DNA from: Streptosporangium album
GTDB taxonomy: Bacteria; Actinomycetota; Actinomycetes; Streptosporangiales; Streptosporangiaceae
Reading direction: 5' to 3'
Assembly: GCF_014203795.1 (NCBI RefSeq)
Contig: NZ_JACHJU010000008.1
Span: 1-64,000 of the forward strand
DNA length: 64,000 nt
The notes beneath the pieces were generated by a model. That model saw only the letters and a list, made by a program, of their open reading frames with translations, did not search any database and was not told the origin of the DNA. This document shows positions 34,301 to 46,300 of this stretch, piece by piece. Position numbers and translations under genes: made by a program. The number at the start of each line of letters is the position of its first letter. Positions within the stretch are counted from its first letter, which is position 1.

Positions 34301-37300
34301 CACGAGGTGGCCGCTTCGGCGCTCGGTCTGTTGCAGGAGTGGCTGGCCGATGAGCGGTTTGCGGCTTCGCGGCTGGTGTTCGTGACGCGCGGTGCGGTGG
34401 CGGCGGGCGAGGGTGAGGCGGTGGCGGATCTGGCCGCTGCGGCGGTGTGGGGGCTGGTGCGGTCGGCGCAGTCGGAGAATCCGGGCCGGTTCGTGCTTCT
34501 GGATGTGGGTTCGGGCGCGGGGCCGGCTGTGCTGGATGGGGGCGCGGGTCTGGGGCTGGAGACGCTGGCTGGGGTTCTGGCTTCGGGTGAGCCGCAGGTG
34601 GCGGTGCGGGCTGGGCAGGTTCGGGTGTTGCGGTTGGCGGTGCTGGGGTCGGGGGCGGGGTTGTTGCCGCCGTCGGGTGGGGTGGCGTGGCGGTTGGGCA
34701 GTCGGGCCAAGGGGAGTCTGGATGCGCTGGAGCTGCTGGAGTTCCCGCAGGCCGCTGCTCCGCTGACTGCTGGGCAGGTGCGGATTGAGGTCCATGCCGC
34801 GGGGGTGAACTTCCGGGATCTGCTGGATGGGCTGAATGCGCTGGGCTGGTTCCAGGACAAGGTCGGCTTGATGGGCGGCGAGGCGGCCGGGGTGGTCCTG
34901 GAGGTGGGTCCCGAGGTCGAGGACTTGGTGCCTGGGGATCGCGTGGTCGGACTGGTCGATGGGGGGTTCGGGCCTCTTGCGGTGACTGGCTCCAGCGTTC
35001 TGGCCAAGATCCCCGACGGGATGTCGTTTGAGGAGGCGGCGACGATCCCGGTGGTGTTCCTGACGGTCTTCTACGGGTTGATGGATCTGGCCGGGTTGCG
35101 GGCTGGTGAGTCGTTGCTGGTGCATGCCGGCACGGGCGGTGCGGGGATGGCGGCGATCCAACTGGCGCAGCGGCTGGGTGTGGAGGTGTTCGCCACGGCG
35201 AGTCCGGCCAAGTGGGACGTGCTGCGGTCGCTGGGTATCCCGGACGATCACATCGCCTCCTCGCGGGATCTGGACTTCGAGGAGAAGTTCCGCCGGGAGC
35301 GGGGGATCGACGTGGTCCTCAATTCGTTGACCGGGGATTTCGTCGATGCCTCGGCGCGGTTGTTGCGTCCGGGGGGCCGGTTCGTCGAGATGGGCAAGCT
35401 CGATATCCGTGACGCGGACCGGTTCCCGGGGTTGGTTTATCGCTGGTTCGATGTGCTGGATGCGGGCACCGATCGGCTGCGCGAGATCCTGATCGAGCTG
35501 ATGGGGTTGTTCGCGGCTGGTGAGTTGCGGCCGTTGCCGGTGACGGCGTGGGACGTGCGACGCGGCCGGGAGGCGTTCCGGTTCATGAGTCAGGCCAGGC
35601 ATACGGGCAAGATCGTGTTGACGATGCCGCGCCGGTGGGATCCGGATGGGACGGTGCTGATCACCGGCGGCACGGGTGGTCTGGGTGCTGAGGTGGCTCG
35701 GCACGTGGTGGCCGAGCACGGGGTGCGGCATCTGCTGCTGACCAGCCGGCGGGGACTCGACGCTCCTGGAGCGGCGGAGCTGCAGGCCGAGCTGATCGCT
35801 CACGGCGCAGACGTCGAGATCGCCGCCTGCGACATGGCCGACCGAGACCAGGTGGCGGCGCTGCTGTCCGGGCGTGCGCTGACCGTGGTGATTCACGCGG
35901 CGGGTGTGCTGGATGACGGCACGATCGCCTCACTGACACCGGAACGGCTGGACACCGTCCTGAGGCCGAAGGTCGATGCCGTCTGGCACCTGCACGAACT
36001 CACCCAGGGCATGGACCTCGCCGCGTTCGTGCTGTTCTCGTCAGTGGCGGGCACTTTCGGCGGGCCGGGACAGGGCAACTACGCGGCGGCAAACGCCTTC
36101 CTGGACGCGCTGGCCGAGCACCGGCGTGCGCTGGGCCTGGCCGGAGTGTCGGTTGCGTGGGGCGCCTGGGCGCAGGGTGCGGGAATGATGGGCACGCTGG
36201 GCCAGGCCGACATGCGGCGCATGGAACGTTCGGGGATCTCAGCTCTGACGATCGAGCAGGGTCTGGCGCTGTTCGACGTGGTTGCTTCGGTGGATGGGGC
36301 GATCGTGGTGGCGGCCCGGCTGGACGCGGCGGCAGTGGCGCGGGCCGGTGGCGAAGTGCCGCATCTGCTGCGTGGCCTGGTACGGGGAGCCCGCCGGTCG
36401 GCGGCCTCGGCCTTGACACCGGCCGGAGGTGAGACGCTGGGCGGGCGGCTGGCCGGTCTGAGCCGGGCGGATCGGATCCGACTGGTGGCGGATCTGGTCC
36501 GCGGGCAGGTGGCCGCGGTGCTGGGGCATGCCTCACCGGAGATGGTGGAGATGCGGCGTGAGTTCCGCGATCTGGGCTTCGACTCGCTCACCGCGGTGGA
36601 ACTGCGCAACCGGCTGAGCACGGTGACGGCGTTACGGCTTCCGGCCACGCTCGTGTTCGACTACCCGACCCCGACGGTGCTGGCGGACTTCCTGCTGGGC
36701 GAATTGGTCAGTGAGCAGGCCGACGCGGTCGCGCTGCCGCCTGAGGTACGTCTGGTGGAGGATGATCCGGTCGTGATCGTCTCGATGGCGTGTCGCTTCC
36801 CGGGCGGGGTCGACTCTCCCGAAGACCTGTGGCGTCTGGTGGCCGAGGGCGGGGACGCGATCGGGGGGTTCCCGACGACGCGCGGCTGGGACCTGGGGGC
36901 CGTCTACGACCCGGATCGGGAGAGTCGGGGGACCTCGTATGTGCGTGAGGGTGGGTTCCTGCATGGGGCGGGGGAGTTCGATCCGGGGTTCTTCGGGATC
37001 TCGCCGCGTGAGGCGTTGGCGATGGATCCGCAGCAGCGGCTTCTTCTGGAGGTGTCGTGGGAGGCGTTGGAGCGGGCGGGGATCGATCCGGTGTCGCTGC
37101 GCGGTAGTCGTACCGGGGTGTTCGCTGGGGTTATCTATCACGATTACGGGCCGAGTGTGGAGTTCCCGCTGGATGTGCGGGGTTTCGTGACGACCGGGAC
37201 CGCCGGGAGTGTCGCGACGGGGCGGATCGCCTACGCGTTGGGGTTGGAGGGCCCGGCGGTGACGGTGGACACGGCGTGTTCGTCGTCGCTGGTGGCGTTG

Positions 37301-40300
37301 CATCTGGCGGTGCAGGCGTTGCGGGGTGGGGAGTGTTCGCTGGCGTTGGCGGGTGGGGTGACGGTGATGGCGACGCCGGGGATGTTCATCGATTTCAGTG
37401 CTCAGGGTGGGTTGGCGGGTGATGGGCGGTGTAAGGCGTTCGCTGAGGGGGCGGATGGGACGAGCTGGTCGGAGGGGATCGGCCTGCTGGTGTTGGAGCG
37501 GTTGTCGGACGCGCGCCGTAACGGCCACAACGTTTTGGCGTTGGTGCGGGGGTCGGCGGTCAATCAGGATGGCGCGTCGAACGGGTTGACGGCGCCGAAT
37601 GGTCCGTCGCAGCAGCGGGTGATCCGGCAGGCGTTGGCCGCTGCGGGGTTGACGTCCGCTGGTGTGGATGTGGTGGAGGCGCACGGTACGGGTACGAGGT
37701 TGGGTGATCCGATCGAGGCTCAGGCGTTGCTGGCGACCTATGGTCAGGATCGGGAGCGGCCCGTGCTGCTGGGGTCGGTCAAGTCGAACATCGGTCACAC
37801 GCAGGCAGCTGCCGGCGTGGCGGGTGTGATCAAGATGGTCATGGCGATGCGGCACGGGCTGCTGCCCAGGACGCTTCATGTGGATGCGCCGTCTTCGCAC
37901 GTGGACTGGACGGTTGGCGCGGTCGAGTTGCTGACCGAGGCCAAGCCGTGGCCGCAGGTCGATCGGCCGTGGCGGGCGGGCGTGTCGTCGTTCGGCTTCA
38001 GTGGCACCAACGCCCACATGATCATCGAACAAGGTCAGGTACTCGCGGAGAAGCCAGACGCAGGCATAGCCCAGGACGGGGCGATGGCGTCGGATGCCGC
38101 GATGGTTCCCGTGCTGGTGTCGGGCAGATCGGCTGAGGCGTTGCGGGCACAGGCTGGGCGTTTGGCCTCCTCCCTGGATGGCGAGCATGGTCTGGGGCTG
38201 GCCGATACGGCGTTCTCGCTGGCCACGACGCGCTCGGCGTTCGAGCACCGGGCGGTGGTGGTCGCCGGGGATCGCGAAAGTGTGCTGGCTGGGCTGAATG
38301 CGCTCGCCGACGATCAGCCCAGTGGCGACGTGGTGCGTGGGGTGGCGAGCGCGGAGCCGCAGCTTGCCTTCCTGTTCACCGGCCAGGGGAGTCAGCGGGC
38401 GGGAATGGGGCGGGAGCTGTACGAGCGGTTCCCGGTGTTCGCGCAGGCGCTGGACACGGTGCTCTTCGAGCTGGACCCGCTGCTGGAAGGGGCGGCGCGG
38501 GAGGTGCTGTTCGCCGAGCCGGGCAGTGACGCCGCAGGACTGCTCGACCAGACATGGTGGGCGCAACCCACGTTGTTCGCGCTGGAGACTGCGCTGTTCC
38601 GGCTGGTGGAGTCGTGGGGCATCAAGCCTGACTATTTGGCAGGCCACTCGATCGGGGAGATCACGGCGGCTCACGTGGCCGGGGTTCTGTCCCTCAAGGA
38701 CGCGTGCACCCTTGTCGCAGCACGGGCCCGGTTGATGCAGGCGCTTCCCCCCGGGGGGGCGATGGTCGCGGTGCAGGCGGCTGAGAAGGAGGTCGCCGAC
38801 CTGCTCGCCGGGGGTGAAGTCTCGCTCGCCGCGGTGAACGGCCCGGCCTCCACGGTGATTTCCGGGGCGGAGGAAGCGGTGGTCGAGCTGGCCGCCATAT
38901 TGGAGTCCCGTGACGTACGGACGCGGCGGTTGCGGGTGTCCCATGCCTTCCACTCATCCCTGATGGACCCGATGCTGGAGGACTTCCGCGCGGTCGCCGA
39001 GACGCTCACCTACCACCCCCCGCGGATCCCGATCGTGTCCACCCTGACCGGGGAACTGGCCACGGCCGAGCAGGTGTGTTCGCCGGGCTACTGGGTGGAT
39101 CAGGTCCGCCAGGCTGTACGGTTCGACGACGGTGTTCGTGCGCTGCACGCGCAGGGTGTGCGGGCGTATCTGGAGCTCGGTCCCGACGGCGTGCTCACAG
39201 CGATGGCCCAGGAAACGTTCACCGACGCGGTGCTGGTGCCGGTGCTCCGCAGGGATCGCGGTGAGCAGCACGCGGTCCTGTCGGCGCTGGCCGAGCTGCA
39301 TGTGCATGGTGTACGGCTCGACTGGCAGGCCGTGTTCCCCGGCGCCCGCCGAGTGGAACTGCCCACGTATGCCTTCCAGCGGCGGTGGTTCTGGCCGGGT
39401 CCCGCAGGAGCGGGGGACGCCCGGGGGCTGGGTTTGACCGCTGCGAGCCATCCGCTGCTGGGCGCCGCCGTGGGGCTGGCCGACTCCGATGAGGCGTTGC
39501 TGACCGGCCGGATCTCCTTGGGATCGCACCCATGGCTGGCTGATCACGCGGTGGGTGGTGCCGTGGTGTTCCCCGGGACGGGGTTCCTGGAGCTGGCGAT
39601 CCGGGCGGGTGACCAGGTCGGGTGTGACGTGGTCGAGGAGCTGACCTTGACCGCGCCGCTGGTGCTGGGCAGAGACGAGGCTGTCACGGTTCAGGTGCGG
39701 GTGGGACCCGCTGACGAGTCGGGTCGCAGGGAACTGAGTGTTCATGCCAGGGCCGCTGAGGCGGGCGATCGTGATGGGTGGGTACTGCATGCCAGTGGTG
39801 TGCTGGCGAGCGGCGCGGGACACGATCAGGTACTCGGTGGCGCGGAGGTGTGGCCGCCTCGGGGCTCGTCTGTGATCGAGCTGGACGGGCTATACCAGCG
39901 GCTGGCCGAGATCGGGCTCGACTACGGGCCGGTGTTCCAGGGGTTGCGGGCGGCGTGGCGGGGTGCCGAAGGGGAGGTGTTCGCGGAGGTCGTCCTGCCC
40001 GAGCCGGCGGCTGACGCTGGTTCGTTCGGGGTGCATCCGGTGCTGCTGGACGCGGCGCTGCACGTGCTGCCCTTCGCCGGGCTGGGCGGTTACGAGGGCG
40101 TGCTGTTGCCGTTCTCGTGGAGGGGGGTGTGCCTGCACGCAGGTGGTGCGTCCGTCCTGCGGGTGAGGCTGGCCAGGGAGGGCGATGATTCGGTCTCGGT
40201 GAGCGCGGTGGACGCCTCCGGGGAGATGGTGCTCTCGGCGCGGTCGCTGGTGTTGCGGCCGTTCTCGGTTGACGACCTGCCGGTCGCCGGCAGTCATGAG

Positions 40301-43300
40301 TTGTTCCACCTGGAGTGGGCGACGTTGCACGAGCCGGCGTCCGGACCGTTGGGTGACGTGGCCGAGTTGAGGGCGGGTTCGGGCGCTGACCTTGCCGCGG
40401 GACTGGCCTCACTGGAGGTGGTGCCGGACGTGGTGACGGTCGCGGTCGGGTCGGACGGTCGCGGCGACACGGTGGGGGCGGTTCACGAGCTGGCCGCGCA
40501 GGTGCTGGGGCTGGTGCGGGCATGGCTGGCCGATGAACGGTGCCGCGGTTCCCGCCTGGTGTTCGTGACCAGCGGTGCCGTGGCGGTCGATGACAGCGAG
40601 AGCACGGTTGATCTGGCTGCTGCGGCGGCGTGGGGGCTGGTGCGAAGCGCGCAGACGGAGAATCCTGGCCAGTTCGTGCTGGTGGACGTTGTGGCCGGGC
40701 GTCCCGAAAGTGATCTGGATCTGTCGCCGGTAGGGGAGCCGCCCGTGCCGGGGACGCCGTTGGTGGCGCCCGAGGTGCTGGTCGCGGTGCTGGCGTCGGG
40801 TGAGCCGCAGGTGGCGGTGCGCGGCGGCGCGGTGACGGTTCCCCGCCTGGCGCGGGTGGTGACGGCCGGCGCCTCTGGCGCTCGTGCGTGGGACGCGGAG
40901 GGCACCGTGTTGATCACCGGTGGCACCGGTGGTCTGGGCGGGCTGCTGGCGCGGCATCTGGTGGCCGAGCAAGGGGTACGGCGTCTGCTGCTGGCCAGCC
41001 GCCGCGGAATGGACGCTCCAGGTGCGGTGGAGCTGCGGGCCGAGCTGATCGCGCATGGCGTCGAGGTCACCATCGCCGCCTGCGATGTGGCCGACCGGGG
41101 TCAGGTGGCCACGTTGCTCGCGCAGGTGGATCCCGGGCATCCACTCACGGCGGTCGTTCACACCGCTGGAGTGCTGGCCGACGGCACTATCCCGGTACTG
41201 CCGGCGGAGCGGCTGGCAGCCGTACTGAAGCCGAAGGCGGACGGAGCCTGGCACCTCCATGAGCTGACCCGCGACCTGGACCTGGCCGCGTTCGTGCTGT
41301 TCTCGTCGGTGGCGGGCACATTCGGTACGGCGGGGCAGGCCAACTACGCGGCCGCGAACGCCTTCCTGGACGCGCTAGCCGAGCATCGGCGTGCACTGGG
41401 CCTGGCCGGATCGTCACTCGCATGGGGTCCATGGGCGCAGGACGCCGGGATGACCGGTGGACTGGACGACGCCGAGCTTCGCCGCATGACGCGGGCCGGG
41501 ATGCCGCCGCTGACGGCCGAGCAGGGGTTGGCGCTGTTCGACGCGGCCGTTGCGGTGGGCCGTGCGGCGGTGGTGGCGGCCCGGTTCGATGACTCGGCGG
41601 CACGGGCGCAGGGCTCGGTGCCGCATCTGCTGCGGGGACTGGTGCGAGGAGTACGCCGGTCGGCGGCTTCGGCGCCGGTCGTTGACGGGGCGCTGGGCGG
41701 GCGGCTGGCCGGCATGGGGCGGGCTGATCAGGTTCGGTTCGTGATGGACCTGGTCCGGGGCCAGGTGGCTGCGGCGCTGGGACATGCCTCGCCGGAGCTG
41801 GTGGAGATGCGGTGGGAGTTCCGCGAGCTGGGCTTCGACTCTCTCACTTCGGTGGAGTTGCGTAACCGGTTGAGCACAGCGACCGGGTTGCGGCTGCCGG
41901 CGACGCTGGTGTTCGACTACCCGACGCCGGTACTGCTGGCGGACTTCCTACTAGCCGAACTGCTGGGCGAGCAGGCCGACACGGTGGTTCCCACCGTCGT
42001 AGCCCCGGTGTCGGATGATCCGGTCGTGATCGTGGGGATGGCGTGCCGGTATCCGGGTGGGGTGGTTTGTCCGGAGGATCTGTGGCGGTTGGTGATGGAG
42101 GGGACTGATGCGATCAGTGGGTTCCCGGTGAATCGGGGGTGGGATCTGGAGGGGATCTATGATCCGGATCCTGGTCGGGTGGGGACGTCATATACGCGTC
42201 ATGGTGGGTTTTTGCATGAGGCGGATGAGTTCGATGCGGGGTTCTTCGGGATTTCGCCGCGTGAGGCTTTGGCGGTTGATCCGCAGCAGCGGTTGTTGCT
42301 TGAGGTGTCGTGGGAGGCGGTGGAGCGGGCGGGGATCGAGCCGGGGTCGTTGCGCGGTAGCCGTACTGGCGTGTTCACCGGGGTGATGTACAACGACTAC
42401 AGCGTGCCCCTGGCCGCCGCTGCTCAAGGGCCTGACCAGAGCGAAGGGTATGAAGCCACCGGGACCGCGCTGAGCGTGGCCTCCGGCCGGGTGTCGTACA
42501 CGCTGGGGCTGGAGGGCCCGGCGGTGACCGTGGACACCGCGTGTTCGTCGTCGCTGGTGACGATGCATCTGGCGGCGCAGGCGCTGCGGTCGGGTGAGTG
42601 CTCGCTGGCGCTGGCCGGTGGCGTGACGGTCATGTCCACGCCGCAGACCTTCATAGGGTTTGCCCGGCAGCGCGGGCTGTCGGTGGACGGGCGGTGCAAG
42701 TCGTTCTCCGAAGCCGCCGACGGAGTGGGCTGGTCAGAGGGCGTCGGCGTGCTCGTACTGGAGCGGCTGTCGGACGCTCAGCGCAACGGCCACCAGGTGC
42801 TGGCCGTGCTGCGCGGGTCGGCGATCAACCAGGACGGCGCGTCGAACGGGTTGACGGCGCCGAATGGTCCGTCGCAGCAGCGGGTGATCGCTCAGGCGCT
42901 GGCCGGTGCGGGGCTTACCCCGGCTGACGTGGACGCGGTGGAAGGCCACGGGACCGGCACCACGTTGGGCGACCCCATCGAGGCTCAGGCGCTGCTGGCG
43001 ACCTACGGGCAGGATCGGGAGCGGCCGCTGTTGCTGGGGTCGATCAAGTCGAACATCGGTCACACGCAAGCTGCCGCGGGCGTCGCCGGTGTGATCAAGA
43101 TGGTCATGGCGATGCGGCACGGGGTGCTGCCCAGGACGGTGCACGTGGATACGCCGTCGTCTCACGTGGACTGGTCGGCCGGTGCGGTGGAGGTGCTGGC
43201 TGAGGCCACTGGCTGGCCGGAGACCGGGCGTCCGCGGCGGGCGGGTGTGTCGTCCTTCGGGATCAGTGGCACGAACGCGCACGTGATCATCGAGCAGGGG

Positions 43301-46300
43301 CCGCTACCGGGGCCGGTGACGGGTCAGGGGCCGGTGCAGGCGGCAGTGCCGGTGGTGGTGTCGGGCCGGACCGGGCAGGCGTTGCGGGCGCAGGCCGGGC
43401 GGCTGGCGTCCTTCGTGGGCGGCGAGTCGGGCGTGGGGCCGGCCGACGTCGCGTTCACGCTGGTGACAGCTCGATCGGCGTTCGAGCACCGGGCGGTGGT
43501 GGTCGCCGAGGACCGCGACGGTCTGCTGGGCGGGCTGAGAGCCCTGGCCGAGGATCGCCCCGGTGTCGGCGTGGTGCGCGGGCTGGCCGGCTCGGAGCCT
43601 CGGCTCGCGGTGCTGTTCACCGGTCAGGGGAGTCAGTGGGCGGGGATGGGGCGGGAGCTGTACGAGCGGTTCCCGGTGTTCGCGCAGGCGCTGGACTCGG
43701 TGGTCGCGGAGCTCGACCGTCATCTGGACGGTTCGGTTCGCGAGGTGATGTTCGCCGAGCCGGGCAGTGACGCTGCCGACCTGCTCGACCAGACGGGGTG
43801 GGCGCAGCCGGCGCTCTTTGCGCTGGAGACTGCGTTGTTCCGGCTGGTGGAGTCGTGGGGCATCAAGCCTGACTATTTGGCAGGCCACTCGATCGGGGAG
43901 ATCACGGCGGCGCATGTGGCCGGGGTGTTGTCGCTCAAGGATGCGTGCACGTTGGTGGCGGCGCGGGCGCGGTTGATGCAGGCGCTTCCCGCCGGTGGGG
44001 CGATGGTGGCGGTGCAGGTGTCGGAGGAGGAGGTCGCGAAGCTGCTGAGCGGGTCTGAGGTCTCGATCGCGGCGGTGAACGGTCCGGCCTCCATCGTGAT
44101 GTCCGGGGCCGAGCGGGCGGTGCTGGAGACGGCCGCCGTCTTGGAAGAGAGCGGACACAAGGTCCGGCGGTTGCGGGTGTCGCATGCCTTCCATTCGCCG
44201 TTGATGGACCCGATGCTGGAGGACTTCCGCGCGGTCGCCGAGACGCTGGCCTACAACCCGCCGGAGATCCCGATCGTCTCCACCCTGACCGGCGAGGTGG
44301 TCACGGCCGAGCTGCTGTGCTCGCCGGGCTACTGGGTGGACCAGGCTCGCGGTGCCGTACGGTTCGCCGACGGCCTCCGCACGCTGCACGCCCAGGGCGT
44401 ACGCGCCTACCTCGAACTGGGCCCTGACGGTGTGCTCACAGCGATGGCCCAGGAAACGTTCACCGACGCGGTGCTGGTGCCGGCGCTCCGCAGAGACCGT
44501 GGCGAGCAGCACACGATCATGTCGGCGCTGGCCGGACTGCACGTCCATGGCGTTCCGCTCAACTGGCAGGCACTGCTCCCAGGGGCCCGCCGCGTGGACC
44601 TGCCCACGTACCCCTTCCAGCGTCGTCGCTACTGGCCGAAGCCTTCGCCCACCCGCCCAGGAGATGTGACCGCCGCCGGTCTGGGAACCCCGGATCACCC
44701 CTTGCTGGGAGCCGCCGTCGAACTGGCCGACGGTGACGAAGTGATCTTCACAGGCAGGCTCTCGACCCGGTCCCACCCGTGGCTCTCCGACCACGCCGTG
44801 TCGGGCCAGGTGGTGGTTCCCGCGACCGTCTTCCTCGAACTGGCGATCCGGGCCGGCGACGAGGTCGGCTGTGCCAGAGTGGAGGACCTGACTCTCGCCG
44901 CCCCGCTGACCCTGTCAGACCAAGGCGTCCAGGTGCAGGTACGAGTGGGCGGACCGGATGCGAACGGTCGCCGGCCGCTGAGCGTCCACGCGCGGCAGGA
45001 AGACGAGAAGGACCGCCCCTGGGTACGGCACGCCGCCGGCCACCTGGCGGTGGAACTCACCACGATGCCACCCTTCGACACCACGGTATGGCCGCCGGCA
45101 GGAGCGGAGCCGGTCTCGCTGGAGGGCTTCTACGAGGAGCGGACGGCCAACGGGTTCGACTACGGACCCTCGTTCCGAGGCTTGACCGCGGTGTGGCGGC
45201 ACGGCGCCGACATGATCGCCGACGTCGCCCTGCCCGAGGAGACCGCTCACGAGGCAGGGTCGTACGGTATGCATCCCGCGTTGCTCGACGCGGTGCTGCA
45301 CCTGTGCCTGCTGCTCGACCGGAGCGAGGCGGCCGGCCGCAAGGTGCCGTTCGCCTGGGAGGGCGTGTCCTTGGCCACGGCGGGCGCGTCGGCCGTCCGG
45401 GTACGGATGTCTTGGGCAGGGCCGGACACGATGTCGATCGCCATCTCCGGCGCCGGAGGCCCCGTGGCCTCGATCGAGTCGCTGAGCCTGAGAATCCTTG
45501 CGGAAGAGGAGACCACCGGCCCGCGCTTGATCGGAAAGGACTCCCTGTTCCGGCTGGACTGGGTCCCGCTGGCCGTACAGCAACCGGGGATGGACGACGA
45601 GAAGTCCGTAGAAATCAGGTCAAGTGCTGACCTGCGGTCGCTCGAAGAGGTACCGCGCACGGTGCTGGTCACCGTGACGGGAACCGATGATGTGCCTGCG
45701 GCCGCGCACAGCCTGGCGTCGAACGCGCTGGACCTGGTCCGATCCTGGCTCGCCGACGAGCGGTTCGAAGACTCGCGGCTGGCGTTCATCACCCGGGACG
45801 CGCTGGACGGCGGCGACCTGGCGGCCGCGACCGTCTGGGGCCTCGTCCGAGCAGCCCAGGCAGAGCACCCCGGCCGGTTCGCCCTGATCGACCTCGATCA
45901 GGAAGCCGACCTCGAGAACGTGGCGTCGGCTCTGGCCGCAGGCGAGCCGCAAGTCAAGGTCAGGAGCGGTGCCGTGCTGGCAGGTCGCCTGGCCAGGGTC
46001 TCCCCGCCCGCCGAGCTAACGGACCTGGCCTGGGACCCCGAGGGGACAGTACTGATCACCGGCGGCACCGGAGGCCTGGGCGGCACGCTGGCCCGCCACC
46101 TCGTGACCAGGCACGGCATCAGGCACCTGATGCTGGTGAGCCGTAGTGGCGACAGAGCCGAGGGCGCCCGCGAGCTGGTGGCAGCGCTCCCCGGCGCCGA
46201 GGTGACTGTCGTGGCCTGCGATCTGGCGGATCGAGCCGCCGTCGCGGACCTGCTGGCCAAGGTCCCGGCCGAACACCCGCTGACCGCGGTGGTCCACGCC

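Larger units (their letters stand above)
30443..36700 (+). other. PKS module 3: KS-AT(malonyl)-DH-ER-KR-ACP
   Basis: KS about 30443-31770 with an extended loop before the Cys. AT about 32140-33130, HAFH. DH about 33215-34060, His in [14 protein letters not shown] about 34640-35620 with [10 protein letters not shown] and the nucleotide motif [10 protein letters not shown] (commonly HAAAGGVGMA). KR about 35645-36200, LDD. ACP about 36480-36700. The only fully reducing module in the window; gives CH2-CH2. Confidence 0.9.
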
